DNA from: Streptomyces sp. NBC_00377
GTDB lineage: Bacteria; Actinomycetota; Actinomycetes; Streptomycetales; Streptomycetaceae
DNA length: 64,000 bases
Assembly (NCBI RefSeq): GCF_036075115.1
Contig: NZ_CP107958.1
Span: forward strand, 7,316,001-7,380,000
Reading direction: 5' to 3'
The translations under genes were made by a program, and so were the position numbers. A model generated the notes under the pieces. That model saw only the letters and a list, made by a program, of their open reading frames with translations. It ran no database searches and was not told the DNA's origin. Within the stretch, counting starts at the first letter, position 1. Each line of letters opens with the position of its first letter. This document shows positions 43,671 through 51,956 of this stretch, in pieces.

Positions 43671-44494
43671 GCGAGCCCCCTCGCGGTGAGGAATTCGGCG
43701 GTGTTGAGGAAGGCGCGGCGGCCCTCGGGCGTGGCGTCCCACAGCTGATCGCCCGGCCCGGTGGGCGCCGCCCGCCAGGCGAGGACCTCCAGCGGGGTGC
43801 TGACATAGCGCGGCCGGTCGTCGGCCGGGTGCGGCACGTTGGCGATCAGGACCGTCACGTCCTGTTCCGCGCGCAGGGTGACGCTCGCGCCGGGGCCCGC
43901 CGAGCCGGTGAAGTCGAGGCTGCCGTCGCCCCGCACCTGCACTCCCTGGAAGAAGGAGAGCGAGGGCGGCAGGTCGCGGGGCTCCAGGCCGTTCTTGGCG
44001 GCGGCCAGCTTGAACAGCTCCCGGCCGGCCGGGGAGGGGGACTGCGGGCTGCCGTCGCCGTAGCGCTCGGTGTTGCGGACGAGGGTGGAGGTGCCGCACA
44101 GGGCGTCGTGCCGGCCGGAGGTGTCGGCGACGACGGAGGCGAGCACGCGGCCCTGGTCGGACAGGAGCAGCACCCCCTCGCCGAGGTAGGCGTTCCACTG
44201 GACCTTGACCGTGTCGGCGACGTTCAGCCGCTCCCAGGGCCGGCCGTCCACGTAGAGGAGCAGGTGGGCGCAGGCGTCGCCGTGCAGGTCGGTCAGGCGC
44301 AGCTCGGTGCCGCGCGCGAGGACCCGGTGGGTGTAGTTGCCACCCGCGACCGTCTCGGCCCACACCAGGTGGCCCGCCTCGCAGGGCGGGTCCTGCCAGT
44401 CCCGGGCCGGGACGACCGGCATGGCCTCGGCCCGGGCGCCCTCCTGCGCCCGGGCGTGGACGCGTGCTCCGTACGTGGTCGCTGTCGCCGCCAT
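43667..44494 (-). CDS. DUF1989 protein, urea carboxylase-associated protein 1 / carboxyguanidine deiminase subunit
   Basis: 275 aa, longer DUF1989 member. Landmarks parallel to its partner: LRLTDLHGDACAHLLLY (about 66), GRHDALCGTSTLVRNTERYG (about 130), LPPSLSFFQGVQVRGDGSL near 180. First gene of the operon. ATG with GGAGG 6 bases upstream. A perfect palindrome overlapping a TAATTT box lies 38 bases upstream, so the operon is probably repressed by the divergent TetR gene. Confidence 0.85.
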   Translation of the reverse strand: MAATATTYGARVHARAQEGARAEAMPVVPARDWQDPPCEAGHLVWAETVAGGNYTHRVLARGTELRLTDLHGDACAHLLLYVDGRPWERLNVADTVKVQWNAYLGEGVLLLSDQGRVLASVVADTSGRHDALCGTSTLVRNTERYGDGSPQSPSPAGRELFKLAAAKNGLEPRDLPPSLSFFQGVQVRGDGSLDFTGSAGPGASVTLRAEQDVTVLIANVPHPADDRPRYVSTPLEVLAWRAAPTGPGDQLWDATPEGRRAFLNTAEFLTARGLA

Positions 44495-44532
44495 TGCGGA
44501 CCTCCGCAGCTCGGTTCCGTCGCTGTCGCCGT

Positions 44533-44554
44533 ATTTCTGTCGCCCGACAGAAAT
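44533..44554. promoter_or_regulatory. TetR operator in front of the guanidine/urea operon
   Basis: ATTTCTGTCG-CC-CGACAGAAAT: two perfect 10-base arms, 2-base spacer. It lies 38 bases from the start of the DUF1989 gene and 111 from the TetR start. On the minus strand TAATTT (44551-44556) could be the -10 box, so a bound repressor would block initiation. The same palindrome occurs at 53545-53566 in front of an APC permease. Confidence 0.8.
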
Positions 44555-44665
44555 TAGGTCCGGGCCGGGTCGCCGCCGTTGCCCCGGGGTTGCGGGCCGG
44601 TTACCGACTCCTCACCGGTCCGCCGGAAGATCGCCGCTCGGGGGCCGTGTGCGAGGATCGAACGC

Positions 44666-45292
44666 ATGGGGACGAGCAGCGGACGCCGAGTGGGCCGCCC
44701 GCGGGCCGCGCAGCGCCCGGACAGCGGGCTCGCGCCGCGCGCCGAACTGCTGCTGGCCGCGGCGGAGTTGTTCACCACGCGTGGCTATGCCGCCACCACC
44801 ACCCGGGCCGTCGCCGAGCGCGCGGGGATGCGTCAGGCCTCCATGTACCACTACGTCTCCGGCAAGGAGGAGCTGCTCGCCGCACTGCTGGAGTCGACGG
44901 TCACGCCCTCGCTGACCTGTGCCCGTGAGCTGCTCGCGGACGAGACGCGGACGGCCGAGGAACGGCTCCGGGAGCTGTGCCGCACCGACGTCGAGCTGCT
45001 GTGCGGCGGCACGCACAACCTGGGCGGCCTCTACCTGCTGCCCGAGGTGCGCACCGAGCGGTTCGCCGGCTTCCATGCCGTGCGCGCCGAACTCAAGGAC
45101 GCCTACCGTCAGTTGATCGCCGCGACGGCCGCGGGCGGCGCACTGGAGAAGAGCGGGCTGGATCTGCGCACCGACCTGGTCTTCGGTCTGATCGAGGGCG
45201 TCATTCTCGTGCACCGCTCGGACCCCGACCGCTCCGTCTCGGAATTCGCCCGCGCCACCGCCGACGCGGCGCTGCGCATCGCGGGGAACTGA
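44666..45292 (+). CDS. TetR-family regulator, likely repressor of the guanidine/urea regulon
   Basis: 208 aa. TetR helix-turn-helix at about 28-75: ELLLAAAELFTTRGYAATTT, RAVAERAGMRQASMYHYVSG. The ligand domain behind it is not diagnostic. ATG at 44666 with GAGGA upstream and a Gly/Arg-rich arm (SSGRRVGRPRAAQRP) that often contacts DNA. Upstream extensions lack a ribosome site. Divergent from the DUF1989-carboxylase operon with the palindrome between them, the classic layout for a local repressor. Confidence 0.88.
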   Translation: MGTSSGRRVGRPRAAQRPDSGLAPRAELLLAAAELFTTRGYAATTTRAVAERAGMRQASMYHYVSGKEELLAALLESTVTPSLTCARELLADETRTAEERLRELCRTDVELLCGGTHNLGGLYLLPEVRTERFAGFHAVRAELKDAYRQLIAATAAGGALEKSGLDLRTDLVFGLIEGVILVHRSDPDRSVSEFARATADAALRIAGN

Positions 45293-45593
45293 CCGCCTAC
45301 CGAGGCCACTTGGGCGTGCCCGCCGCATGGTGCGGGCGCCCGTCTCATCCGTCCCGGTGAACTGTTCCGCACACTCGTCCCGCATTACTAAGCGTGTTCG
45401 AATGAATACCATGCGTGTAAATGGCCTGAGGTTACTCCACGTGTGGAAGTGGTTTCAGGCGGTTGCCGAATATGACACGGCGATGATCCGGTCGGACTAA
45501 GCTCGCCCGCGGCGCACCGAGTTGAGGTGTATTCGTGCGCTTGTTCCCCGAATTTCCCGAAAATGCCGACACATCCCTACAGAGGGTGCCCAC
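45293..45593. other. Intergenic region between tetR and the conservon
   Basis: A weak hairpin at about 45312-45341 (GCCCGC/GCGGGC with flanking pairs) may end the tetR transcript. The stretch 45380-45450 is unusually AT-rich (ATTACTAAGC, GAATGAATACC, GTGTAAATGG) and probably carries the conservon promoter. No gene seen. Confidence 0.4.
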
Positions 45594-47222
45594 ATGGTGA
45601 GTGTTCAGTCCCCACCCGGTCGCCGAGAACTTCCCTACGCGCGCGTGCTGTTGCTGCCGGCGATACTGATGGCCGCGGTGACCGGAGCCGCGGTCGCCCT
45701 GGTGGCGACGCAGGCCCGGCTCGCCGTCGGCATCTGCGGAACCGTCGCCACCCTTCTCGTGACCGCGGCAGGGGCCGAATCGGTGCGCCGTGGGCGGCGC
45801 CTGCGGGAGCTCCGCGCGGAGAACGGCCGGCGCATCGCCCACCTGGAGCAGCGCGTGGCCGGCCACGCGCAGGAGAACCGCCGGCTCGCCGTGGAGTTCG
45901 TGCCCAACGCCGTGGCCTGGCTGCGCGCCGGGAATTCCCCCAGGGAGGTGATGCGCGACCTCAGCGAGGGTGATCCCGACTTCCGCGCACTGGACGACGC
46001 GCAGCGCGCCGTGGTCAGGAAGATCCTCGACATCGTCGACCACGAGGAGTCCCTGCGCGACTCCGCCCAGCGCTCCTTCGTCAGCATCGCCCGCCGGATG
46101 CAGGCCATCGTCCACCAACAGGCTGCGGAACTGCGCGAGATGGAGGAGGACCACGGCCGCAACCCCGAGGTCTTCGACGACCTGCTGCGCATCGACCACG
46201 GCACCGCGCTGATCGGCCGCCTCGCCGACTCCATCGGCGTGCTCGGCGGCGGCCGGCCCAGCCGCAACTGGCCCCAGCCCGTCCCGCTGTACAGCGTGCT
46301 GCGCGGCGCCATGTCCCGCATCCTGGAGTACCGCCGCATCCAGCTGGACTCCATCGCCAAGGTGAACATCCGCGGCCTCTCCGTCGAGCCGCTCATCCAC
46401 GCCCTCGCGGAACTCCTCGACAACGCCACCCGCTACTCGCCCCCGCAGAGCAAGGTGCACGTCAACGCCGTCGAGGTGCAGACCGGCATCGCCATCGAGA
46501 TCGAGGACGCCGGCGTCAGCCTCAGCGAAGAGGCCCGCGCCAAGGCCGAACGCATGCTGGAACAGGCCATGGCGGGCGTCGACATCCAGGACGTCGGCGG
46601 AACCCCGCGTCTGGGGCTCGCGGTCGTCGGCCGTCTGTGCACCTCGTTCAACCTCCAGGTCTCGTTGCGCACCTCGGCCTACGGCGGCGTCCGGGCCGTC
46701 CTCGTCGTGCCGAGCGAGATGCAGACCCTGGACCCCGCCCCCGGCTTCGCGCACGGTATCGGCGCCACCGCCGTACCGCAGATCGACCTGAGCACGATCG
46801 GCGAGGGCCCCAAGCGCCCGCCCAAGAAGCGCCGCCCCACCAACGCGCGCATCCCGGCCGGGATCTCCCTGACCGACGACGAGGTGCCCGAGGTCACCGA
46901 GTGGACCGAGCAGGGGCTGCCGCAGCGCCGCAGCAAGACCACGATCCCGATCACCCAGCGCTATGCCGAGGCGTACGCCGCTCAGGAGGCCGAACGCCTG
47001 GGCAAGCCCGACCCGTTCGCGCGGCGCCGGCCGGAGCCCGAACCCGAACCCGTGAAGCGGGCCGAGCCCGGCCTGGCGTTCGAGGCCTTCTGGGACGGCC
47101 TGGTGAAAGCGGCCCCGCCCGGTGTGCACCCCACCGACTTCACCCGCAATCCCACCGCATACCTGCATCTGCTCGAGGACAAGGCCGAGACCGAGGCCGA
47201 CGATGAAGGGGACCTCACGTGA
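45594..47222 (+). CDS. rarA: Conservon sensor CvnA-type histidine-kinase-like ATPase (RarA)
   Basis: 542 aa membrane protein. Two N-terminal membrane helices (about 18-38 and 45-62), a coiled-coil part, then a GHKL ATPase domain: N-box ALAELLDNATRYS (about 270), G1 IEIEDAGVSLS (about 300), G2 GTPRLGLAVVGRL (about 338). A His-phosphorylation box is not obvious, as in other CvnA proteins. The C-terminal 120 residues are Pro/Arg-rich. ATG at 45594 behind AGAGGG; a GTG one codon later is an alternative. Heads a tightly coupled set of four genes plus a P450, which matches cvn9 (rar) of S. coelicolor in gene order. Confidence 0.88.
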   Translation: MVSVQSPPGRRELPYARVLLLPAILMAAVTGAAVALVATQARLAVGICGTVATLLVTAAGAESVRRGRRLRELRAENGRRIAHLEQRVAGHAQENRRLAVEFVPNAVAWLRAGNSPREVMRDLSEGDPDFRALDDAQRAVVRKILDIVDHEESLRDSAQRSFVSIARRMQAIVHQQAAELREMEEDHGRNPEVFDDLLRIDHGTALIGRLADSIGVLGGGRPSRNWPQPVPLYSVLRGAMSRILEYRRIQLDSIAKVNIRGLSVEPLIHALAELLDNATRYSPPQSKVHVNAVEVQTGIAIEIEDAGVSLSEEARAKAERMLEQAMAGVDIQDVGGTPRLGLAVVGRLCTSFNLQVSLRTSAYGGVRAVLVVPSEMQTLDPAPGFAHGIGATAVPQIDLSTIGEGPKRPPKKRRPTNARIPAGISLTDDEVPEVTEWTEQGLPQRRSKTTIPITQRYAEAYAAQEAERLGKPDPFARRRPEPEPEPVKRAEPGLAFEAFWDGLVKAAPPGVHPTDFTRNPTAYLHLLEDKAETEADDEGDLT

Positions 47223-47626
47223 TCCAGCAGCGCCAAAACTTCGACTGGCTGCTCAAGGAGCTCTACGACGGGGTTCCGGGCATCGAGATGATCGTGGTCC
47301 TCTCGGCCGACGGACTGCGCATCGCCCGCTACGCCGGCGACCCCGACGCCGCCGACCGGGTCGCCGCCGCCTGCGCGGGCCTGCAGAGCCTGGCCGCCGC
47401 CGTCGGTCAGGAGATCCACTCCAGCAGCGGCGAGATGGACATGGTCGTCATCGACCTCAGCGGTGGCTACTTCTACATGATGTCGGCCGGCGCCAACGCC
47501 TACCTCGCGGTCCTCGCCGACGTGCGCTGCGAGGCGGGCCGGATGAGCGGCATGATGCGTGACCTCGTGGTCCGTATCGGCGCCCATCTGACCAGTCCGC
47601 CCCGGCGTAACGGGCAGAGCGTATGA
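47219..47626 (+). CDS. rarB: Conservon roadblock/LC7 protein CvnB-type (RarB)
   Basis: 135 aa, one roadblock/LC7 domain (FDWLLKELYDGVPGIEMIVV, then VVLSADGLRIARY and FYMMSAGANAYLAVLADVRC). In conservons this protein regulates the GTPase of the same operon. GTG start overlaps the sensor stop by 4 bases (GTGA). Confidence 0.92.
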   Translation: MIQQRQNFDWLLKELYDGVPGIEMIVVLSADGLRIARYAGDPDAADRVAAACAGLQSLAAAVGQEIHSSSGEMDMVVIDLSGGYFYMMSAGANAYLAVLADVRCEAGRMSGMMRDLVVRIGAHLTSPPRRNGQSV

Positions 47627-48057
47627 CGCCTCCGCAACGCCGTCGGCGACAACCGCTGCCGCAACCGCCCCCGCCACCTCCGCCGCCGTCCGCGAAGAAG
47701 GGCCAGGAGGGCCACGAGGGCCAGGAGGGGGAGGGCAAGAACCCCGAGCGGCTGTACATCATCACGGGCGCGGACGGCGAGCGCGCGCCCGTCGACCTCG
47801 TCACCCTGATCGTGGCGCGTGCGGAACCCCCCTCGTCCGCCACCCCGGAACAGACGGCGGTGCTGCGGATGTGCGCCGCCCCGCTGTCGGTGGCCGAGAT
47901 CTCGGCCTATCTGCGCCTGCCGTTCAGTGTGGTGACGGTGCTGCTCACCGAGATGCTGGCGGCCGAACTCGTCCAGGCACGCGCCCCCATCGTCCGGCAG
48001 CAGCTCCCGGACCGTTCCCTTCTCGAAGCGGTGATGCATGGACTTCAACGGCTCTGA
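47623..48057 (+). CDS. rarC: Conservon DUF742 protein CvnC-type (RarC)
   Basis: 144 aa, DUF742 domain at about 40-140 (LYIITGADGERAPVDLVTLI, LPFSVVTVLLTEMLAAELVQ, LEAVMHGLQRL), a winged-helix-like fold. The first 38 residues are a basic stretch, an eight-Pro run and charged KKGQEGHEGQEGEG, unusual for the family. ATG overlaps the roadblock stop (ATGA); its end overlaps the GTPase start by 20 bases. Confidence 0.9.
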   Translation: MTPPQRRRRQPLPQPPPPPPPPSAKKGQEGHEGQEGEGKNPERLYIITGADGERAPVDLVTLIVARAEPPSSATPEQTAVLRMCAAPLSVAEISAYLRLPFSVVTVLLTEMLAAELVQARAPIVRQQLPDRSLLEAVMHGLQRL

Positions 48058-48658
48058 CACGATCCCCGGCCCACGGGCCGAGGACCATCTGCCGCACACC
48101 ACCACCGCCGCGGCGAAGATCGTCATCGTGGGCGGCTTCGGCGTCGGCAAGACGACCATGGTCGGCTCCGTCAGCGAGATCAGGCCGCTGACCACCGAGG
48201 AGACCATGACCCAGGCGGGCATCGGGGTCGACGACAACTACGGCTCCGAGACCAAGACCGCCACCACCGTGGCCATGGACTTCGGCCGCATCCGCATCAC
48301 CGAGCAGGTCGTGCTCTACCTCTTCGGCACACCCGGCCAGGAACGCTTCTGGTTCCTGTGGAACGGCCTGTTCGAGGGCGCGCTCGGCGCGGTCGTCCTG
48401 GTCGACACCCGCCGCCTCGAGGTCAGCTTCGAGGTCATGGGCCGGCTCGAGGAGGGCGGAGTGCCCTTCGTCGTCGCCGTCAACACCTTTCCCGACGGCC
48501 CCCGTTATCCCATCGACGACCTGCGGGCCGCCCTCGACCTGCCGCCCGAGATCCCGATCGTGGAGTGCGACGTGCGCCGCCGCGCCTCCAGCCGCGACGT
48601 CCTGATGACCCTCATGCGCTTCCTGCACTCCCTGGCCCTGGCCCGCAGCCTCACCTGA
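48038..48658 (+). CDS. rarD: Conservon small GTPase CvnD-type (RarD)
   Basis: 206 aa, MglA-like GTPase. P-loop GGFGVGKTTMVG (about 33), switch II region LFGTPGQERFWFLW (about 94), base-recognition VAVNTFPDG (about 147; the usual NKxD is NTFPD, as in other conservon GTPases). ATG inside the end of the DUF742 gene. Part of a membrane-associated heterocomplex with the three upstream products. Confidence 0.92.
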   Translation: MDFNGSDTIPGPRAEDHLPHTTTAAAKIVIVGGFGVGKTTMVGSVSEIRPLTTEETMTQAGIGVDDNYGSETKTATTVAMDFGRIRITEQVVLYLFGTPGQERFWFLWNGLFEGALGAVVLVDTRRLEVSFEVMGRLEEGGVPFVVAVNTFPDGPRYPIDDLRAALDLPPEIPIVECDVRRRASSRDVLMTLMRFLHSLALARSLT

Positions 48659-48739
48659 TCCGCACCGCTCACCCGAACCGACCCGCACCGCGGTACACCG
48701 ACCCACACCCGATACAGCACAGTTTCGGAGCGACCCCCT

Positions 48740-50263
48740 GTGACTGCCGAACACCCCACCCCGACCGGTCCGCGCGATCTCGCCCTGGACCCGCCGCCCG
48801 GCTGCCCCGCGCACGTCCGAGGCCCCGGCGGACTGGCCCGTCTCTACGGTCCCGGCGCGGAGGATTTGAACGAACTGTACGAGCGGCTGCGCGAGGAACA
48901 CGGCCCCGTGGCGCCGGTCCTGATCCACGACGACCTGCCGATGTGGATGGTCCTCGGACACGCCGAGAACCTGCGCATGGTGCGCACACCCTCGCACTTC
49001 ACCAAGGACAGCCGCATCTGGTCGCAACTGCTGGACGGCAGGGTCAGGCCCGACCACCCGCTCATGCCGCACATCGCCTGGCAGCCCATCTGCGCCCATG
49101 CAGAGGGCGACGAGCACAAGCGGCTGCGGGGCGCGGTCAACTCGGCCATGGCGACCATCGACGACCGCAGCGTGCGCCGTTACATCAACCGCTCCAGCCA
49201 GCGACTGGTCAACCGCTTCTGCGAGGAGGGCCGCGCCGATCTGGTCGGCGACTTCGCCGAGCACCTGCCGATGGCCGTGATGTGCCACATCCTCGGCATG
49301 CCCGACGAGTACAACGACAAGATGGTGCACTCCGCCCGCGACGCGCTCAAGGGCACCGAGACCGCGCTCGCCAGCCACGAGTACGTCGTGCAGGCGCTCG
49401 CGCGGCTCACCGCCCGCCGCCGCGCCGAACCCGAGGAGGACTTCACCAGCCACCTCGTCACCCACCCGGCCGGTCTCACCGACGACGAGGTCAGGGAGCA
49501 CCTGCGCCTGGTGCTCTTCGCCGCCTACGAGAACACGGTCAACCTGCTCTCCAACGTGCTGCGCATGGTCCTCACCGACCCGCGCTTCCTCGCCCAGCTC
49601 AACGGCGGCCAGATGACGGTGGCGGAGGCGGTCGAGCAGTCCCTGTGGGACGAACCCCCGTTCAGCACCATCTTCGGCTACTTCGCCAAGCAGGACACGG
49701 AGCTCGGCGGTCAGCGCATCCGCCGGGGCGACGGCCTCTTCTTCGCCCCCGCGCCCGGCAACGTGGACCCCCGGGTGCGCCCCGACCTGTCCGCCCACAT
49801 GCAGGGCAACCGCTCCCACCTCGCCTTCGGCAGCGGCCCGCACGAGTGCCCCGGCCAGGACATCGGCCGCGCCATCGCCGACGTCGGCGTGGACGCGCTG
49901 CTGATGCGGCTGCCGGACATCCAACTCGACTGCGAGGAGGAAGAGTTGCGGTGGACGATGTCCATCGCCTCGCGGCACCTGGTGGAGCTCCCGGTCCGTT
50001 TCGAGCCCAAGGACCAGCAGGACGTCAAGCACAAGCCGAGCCACGCCCCGATCCCGCCGCAGCGCCTGACCCGGCCGGTGAGCACGCGGTCCCAGGCCGC
50101 GCCGGCGCCCGCCCCCGAGCCGGCGCTCGCCCCCGCGCCCGAGCCGGTGGCCGCCCAGGCGCCCGCCCCGGCGCCTGCGCCGCAGGCCGCGGCGCCCGCC
50201 CCGCAGCCGACCCGCAGGCCGAACGCCTGGCGGCGCTTCCTGTCCTGGTGGCGCGGCTACTGA
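48740..50263 (+). CDS. rarE: Conservon cytochrome P450, CYP157-like, without ExxR motif (RarE)
   Basis: 507 aa. Heme-binding FGSGPHECPGQ with Cys370. The I-helix is LFAAYENTVNLLSN, without the usual (A/G)Gx(D/E)T. In the K-helix AVEQSLWDEPPF replaces the normal EExLRxxPP: the ExxR Glu and Arg positions are Gln300 and Trp303. The same loss is known for the CYP157 family, so CYP157 membership is likely. After the P450 fold (ends about 410) comes a 95-residue tail of Ala-Pro repeats ending in NAWRRFLSWWRGY, which could bind the membrane. GTG start 82 bases after the GTPase. Function in the conservon unknown. Confidence 0.9.
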   Translation: MTAEHPTPTGPRDLALDPPPGCPAHVRGPGGLARLYGPGAEDLNELYERLREEHGPVAPVLIHDDLPMWMVLGHAENLRMVRTPSHFTKDSRIWSQLLDGRVRPDHPLMPHIAWQPICAHAEGDEHKRLRGAVNSAMATIDDRSVRRYINRSSQRLVNRFCEEGRADLVGDFAEHLPMAVMCHILGMPDEYNDKMVHSARDALKGTETALASHEYVVQALARLTARRRAEPEEDFTSHLVTHPAGLTDDEVREHLRLVLFAAYENTVNLLSNVLRMVLTDPRFLAQLNGGQMTVAEAVEQSLWDEPPFSTIFGYFAKQDTELGGQRIRRGDGLFFAPAPGNVDPRVRPDLSAHMQGNRSHLAFGSGPHECPGQDIGRAIADVGVDALLMRLPDIQLDCEEEELRWTMSIASRHLVELPVRFEPKDQQDVKHKPSHAPIPPQRLTRPVSTRSQAAPAPAPEPALAPAPEPVAAQAPAPAPAPQAAAPAPQPTRRPNAWRRFLSWWRGY

Positions 50264-51231
50264 GCGGCACCCGCCGACGTGGTGGCGGCGGCCCAGGCGT
50301 CGTACGACGTCCAGGCCTCGAGCACCCGACCACTGCGCAGCCGGTGCTCCCTCCCCGTGACCGGATCGGTGAACTCCAGCTCCCGCGCGAGCAGTTGCAG
50401 CGGGCGCCGAAAGTCACCGGCCGGCACGGGGGCGGCCACCTCCGGGTAGAGCGGATCGCCGAGGATGGGCACACCGAGCGCGTTCATGTGGACGCGCAGC
50501 TGATGCGTCTGACCGGTGGCGGGCAGCAGCCGGTACCGGCCGAGTCCCCGCGCACCGTGCTCGACGAGCTCGACGCGGCTCACGGCGTTCGGCTCGCCCG
50601 CCACCTCGTAGGCGGCCAGGACACCGCGTTCCTTCACGATCCGGCTGCGCACGGTCCTGGGCAGCGCGAGCCGCGGGGCGTACGGCGCGACGGCCTCGTA
50701 CACCTTGCGCACCAGGCGGTCGCGGAACAGCGACTGGTACACGCCGCGCTCCTCGGGGCGCACGGTGAACAGCACCAGCCCGGCGGTGAGCCGGTCGAGC
50801 CGGTGGGCGGCGCCGAGCGCGGGCAGGTCCAGCTCCCGCCGCAGCCTGGCCAGCGCGCTCTCGGTGACATGGCTGCCGCGCGGGGTGGTGGCCACGAAGT
50901 GCGGCTTGTCGACGACGACGATGTGCTCGTCGCGATGCACGATCTCCAGCGGGAACGGCACGGGTACCTCCGGCGGCAGTTCGCGGTGGTACCAGACGTA
51001 CATCCCCGGCACATAGGCCGTGTCCGGCGCGACCGCCCGTCCGTCGGCGCCCACCACCTGCCCGGCCGCCAGCATCGCGTCCACGACGCCGGCCCGCGCC
51101 GGACCCAGCCGTTCCAGCAGGTGCTCCCGCACGGTGGCCCAGGCGCCCACGCCGGGCAACCGCACCCGCACCGGATCGACCCCGTCGCGCTGCGGCAGCG
51201 GGGAGGGCGGGGGAGGCGTACGGCGTCTCAT
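50257..51231 (-). CDS. RluA-family pseudouridine synthase
   Basis: 324 aa. Isomerises uridine to pseudouridine in RNA. Catalytic Asp lies in HRLDRLTAGLVLF (about 147), with PATGQTHQLRVHMNALG near 240 and GDPLYP behind it. The N-terminus has a weak S4-like part. ATG start at 51231 has no clear ribosome site. Its stop overlaps the convergent P450 gene by 7 bases, so there is no room for a terminator between them. Target RNA unknown. Confidence 0.9.
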   Translation of the reverse strand: MRRRTPPPPSPLPQRDGVDPVRVRLPGVGAWATVREHLLERLGPARAGVVDAMLAAGQVVGADGRAVAPDTAYVPGMYVWYHRELPPEVPVPFPLEIVHRDEHIVVVDKPHFVATTPRGSHVTESALARLRRELDLPALGAAHRLDRLTAGLVLFTVRPEERGVYQSLFRDRLVRKVYEAVAPYAPRLALPRTVRSRIVKERGVLAAYEVAGEPNAVSRVELVEHGARGLGRYRLLPATGQTHQLRVHMNALGVPILGDPLYPEVAAPVPAGDFRRPLQLLARELEFTDPVTGREHRLRSGRVLEAWTSYDAWAAATTSAGAAQ

Positions 51232-51298
51232 CGGGTCAAGCCTACGGGCCCGGAAAAACCCGTTGGCCGGGTCGTGGCCCGTTGGCAGGATGCGGATC

Positions 51299-51880
51299 AT
51301 GCCCTTCACCGCCAGCATCGTCCTGCCCGCCGGAACTCTCTCGGGCATCGCGCAGCCCGTGCTCCGTACCGACGACGGACTGCTCCTGCGTCCCTGGCGG
51401 GCCGAGGACGTCCCCGCCGTGTACACCGCCTTCCAGGACCCGGCCATGCACCAGTGGCACATAAGGGCCGCGGACTCCGAGGAGGAGGTGGCCGGATGGA
51501 TCGAGGAATGGCGGACGAACTGGGCGCAGGAGCGCAACGCCCAGTGGGCCGTCGTCGACGCGGACACCGGGGACCTGCTCGGGAGGGTGGCGCTGCGCAG
51601 CATCGTGCTCACCGAGGGCGTGGCCGAGATCGCCTACTGGACGACCGGGGCGGCCCGCGGCCGGGGAGTCGCCCCCCGGGCCACGACCGCCCTGACCCGC
51701 TGGGCCTTCGACGAGATCGGCTTCCACCGCCTCGAGCTGATGCACGCCGTCGCCAACGAGGCCTCGTGCCGCGTCGCCGCCAAGGCCGGCTTCACCCTGG
51801 AGGGCACCAGGCGCAGCGCCGCCCTCCACCAGGACGGCTGGCACGACATGCACCTCCACGCCCGCGTCGTGGGTGACTGA
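51299..51880 (+). CDS. GNAT-family N-acetyltransferase (RimJ/RimL type)
   Basis: 193 aa. Acetyl-CoA loop motif A YWTTGAARGRGVAPRATTAL (about 115-134), then LELMHAVANEASCRVAAKAG, the N-E-x-S-x-x-x-A-x-K-x-G-F pattern of RimJ/RimL-type acetyltransferases that modify protein N-termini or small molecules. ATG at 51299 chosen because AGGA lies 8 bases upstream; an ATG three codons earlier has none. Divergent from the pseudouridine synthase. Confidence 0.88.
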   Translation: MPFTASIVLPAGTLSGIAQPVLRTDDGLLLRPWRAEDVPAVYTAFQDPAMHQWHIRAADSEEEVAGWIEEWRTNWAQERNAQWAVVDADTGDLLGRVALRSIVLTEGVAEIAYWTTGAARGRGVAPRATTALTRWAFDEIGFHRLELMHAVANEASCRVAAKAGFTLEGTRRSAALHQDGWHDMHLHARVVGD

Positions 51881-51956
51881 ACGAGGCCCGCCGACGTCGC
51901 CGGCGTGCTCGTCCGTGTCGTGTGGCTGTCCGGCAGGGGCGACGGGCCCCGTCGGT

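Noticed and set aside
48358..51876. 1172-codon plus-strand open frame over the P450 region
   Set aside because: Runs through three real genes in another frame and is rich in Arg/Pro without domains.
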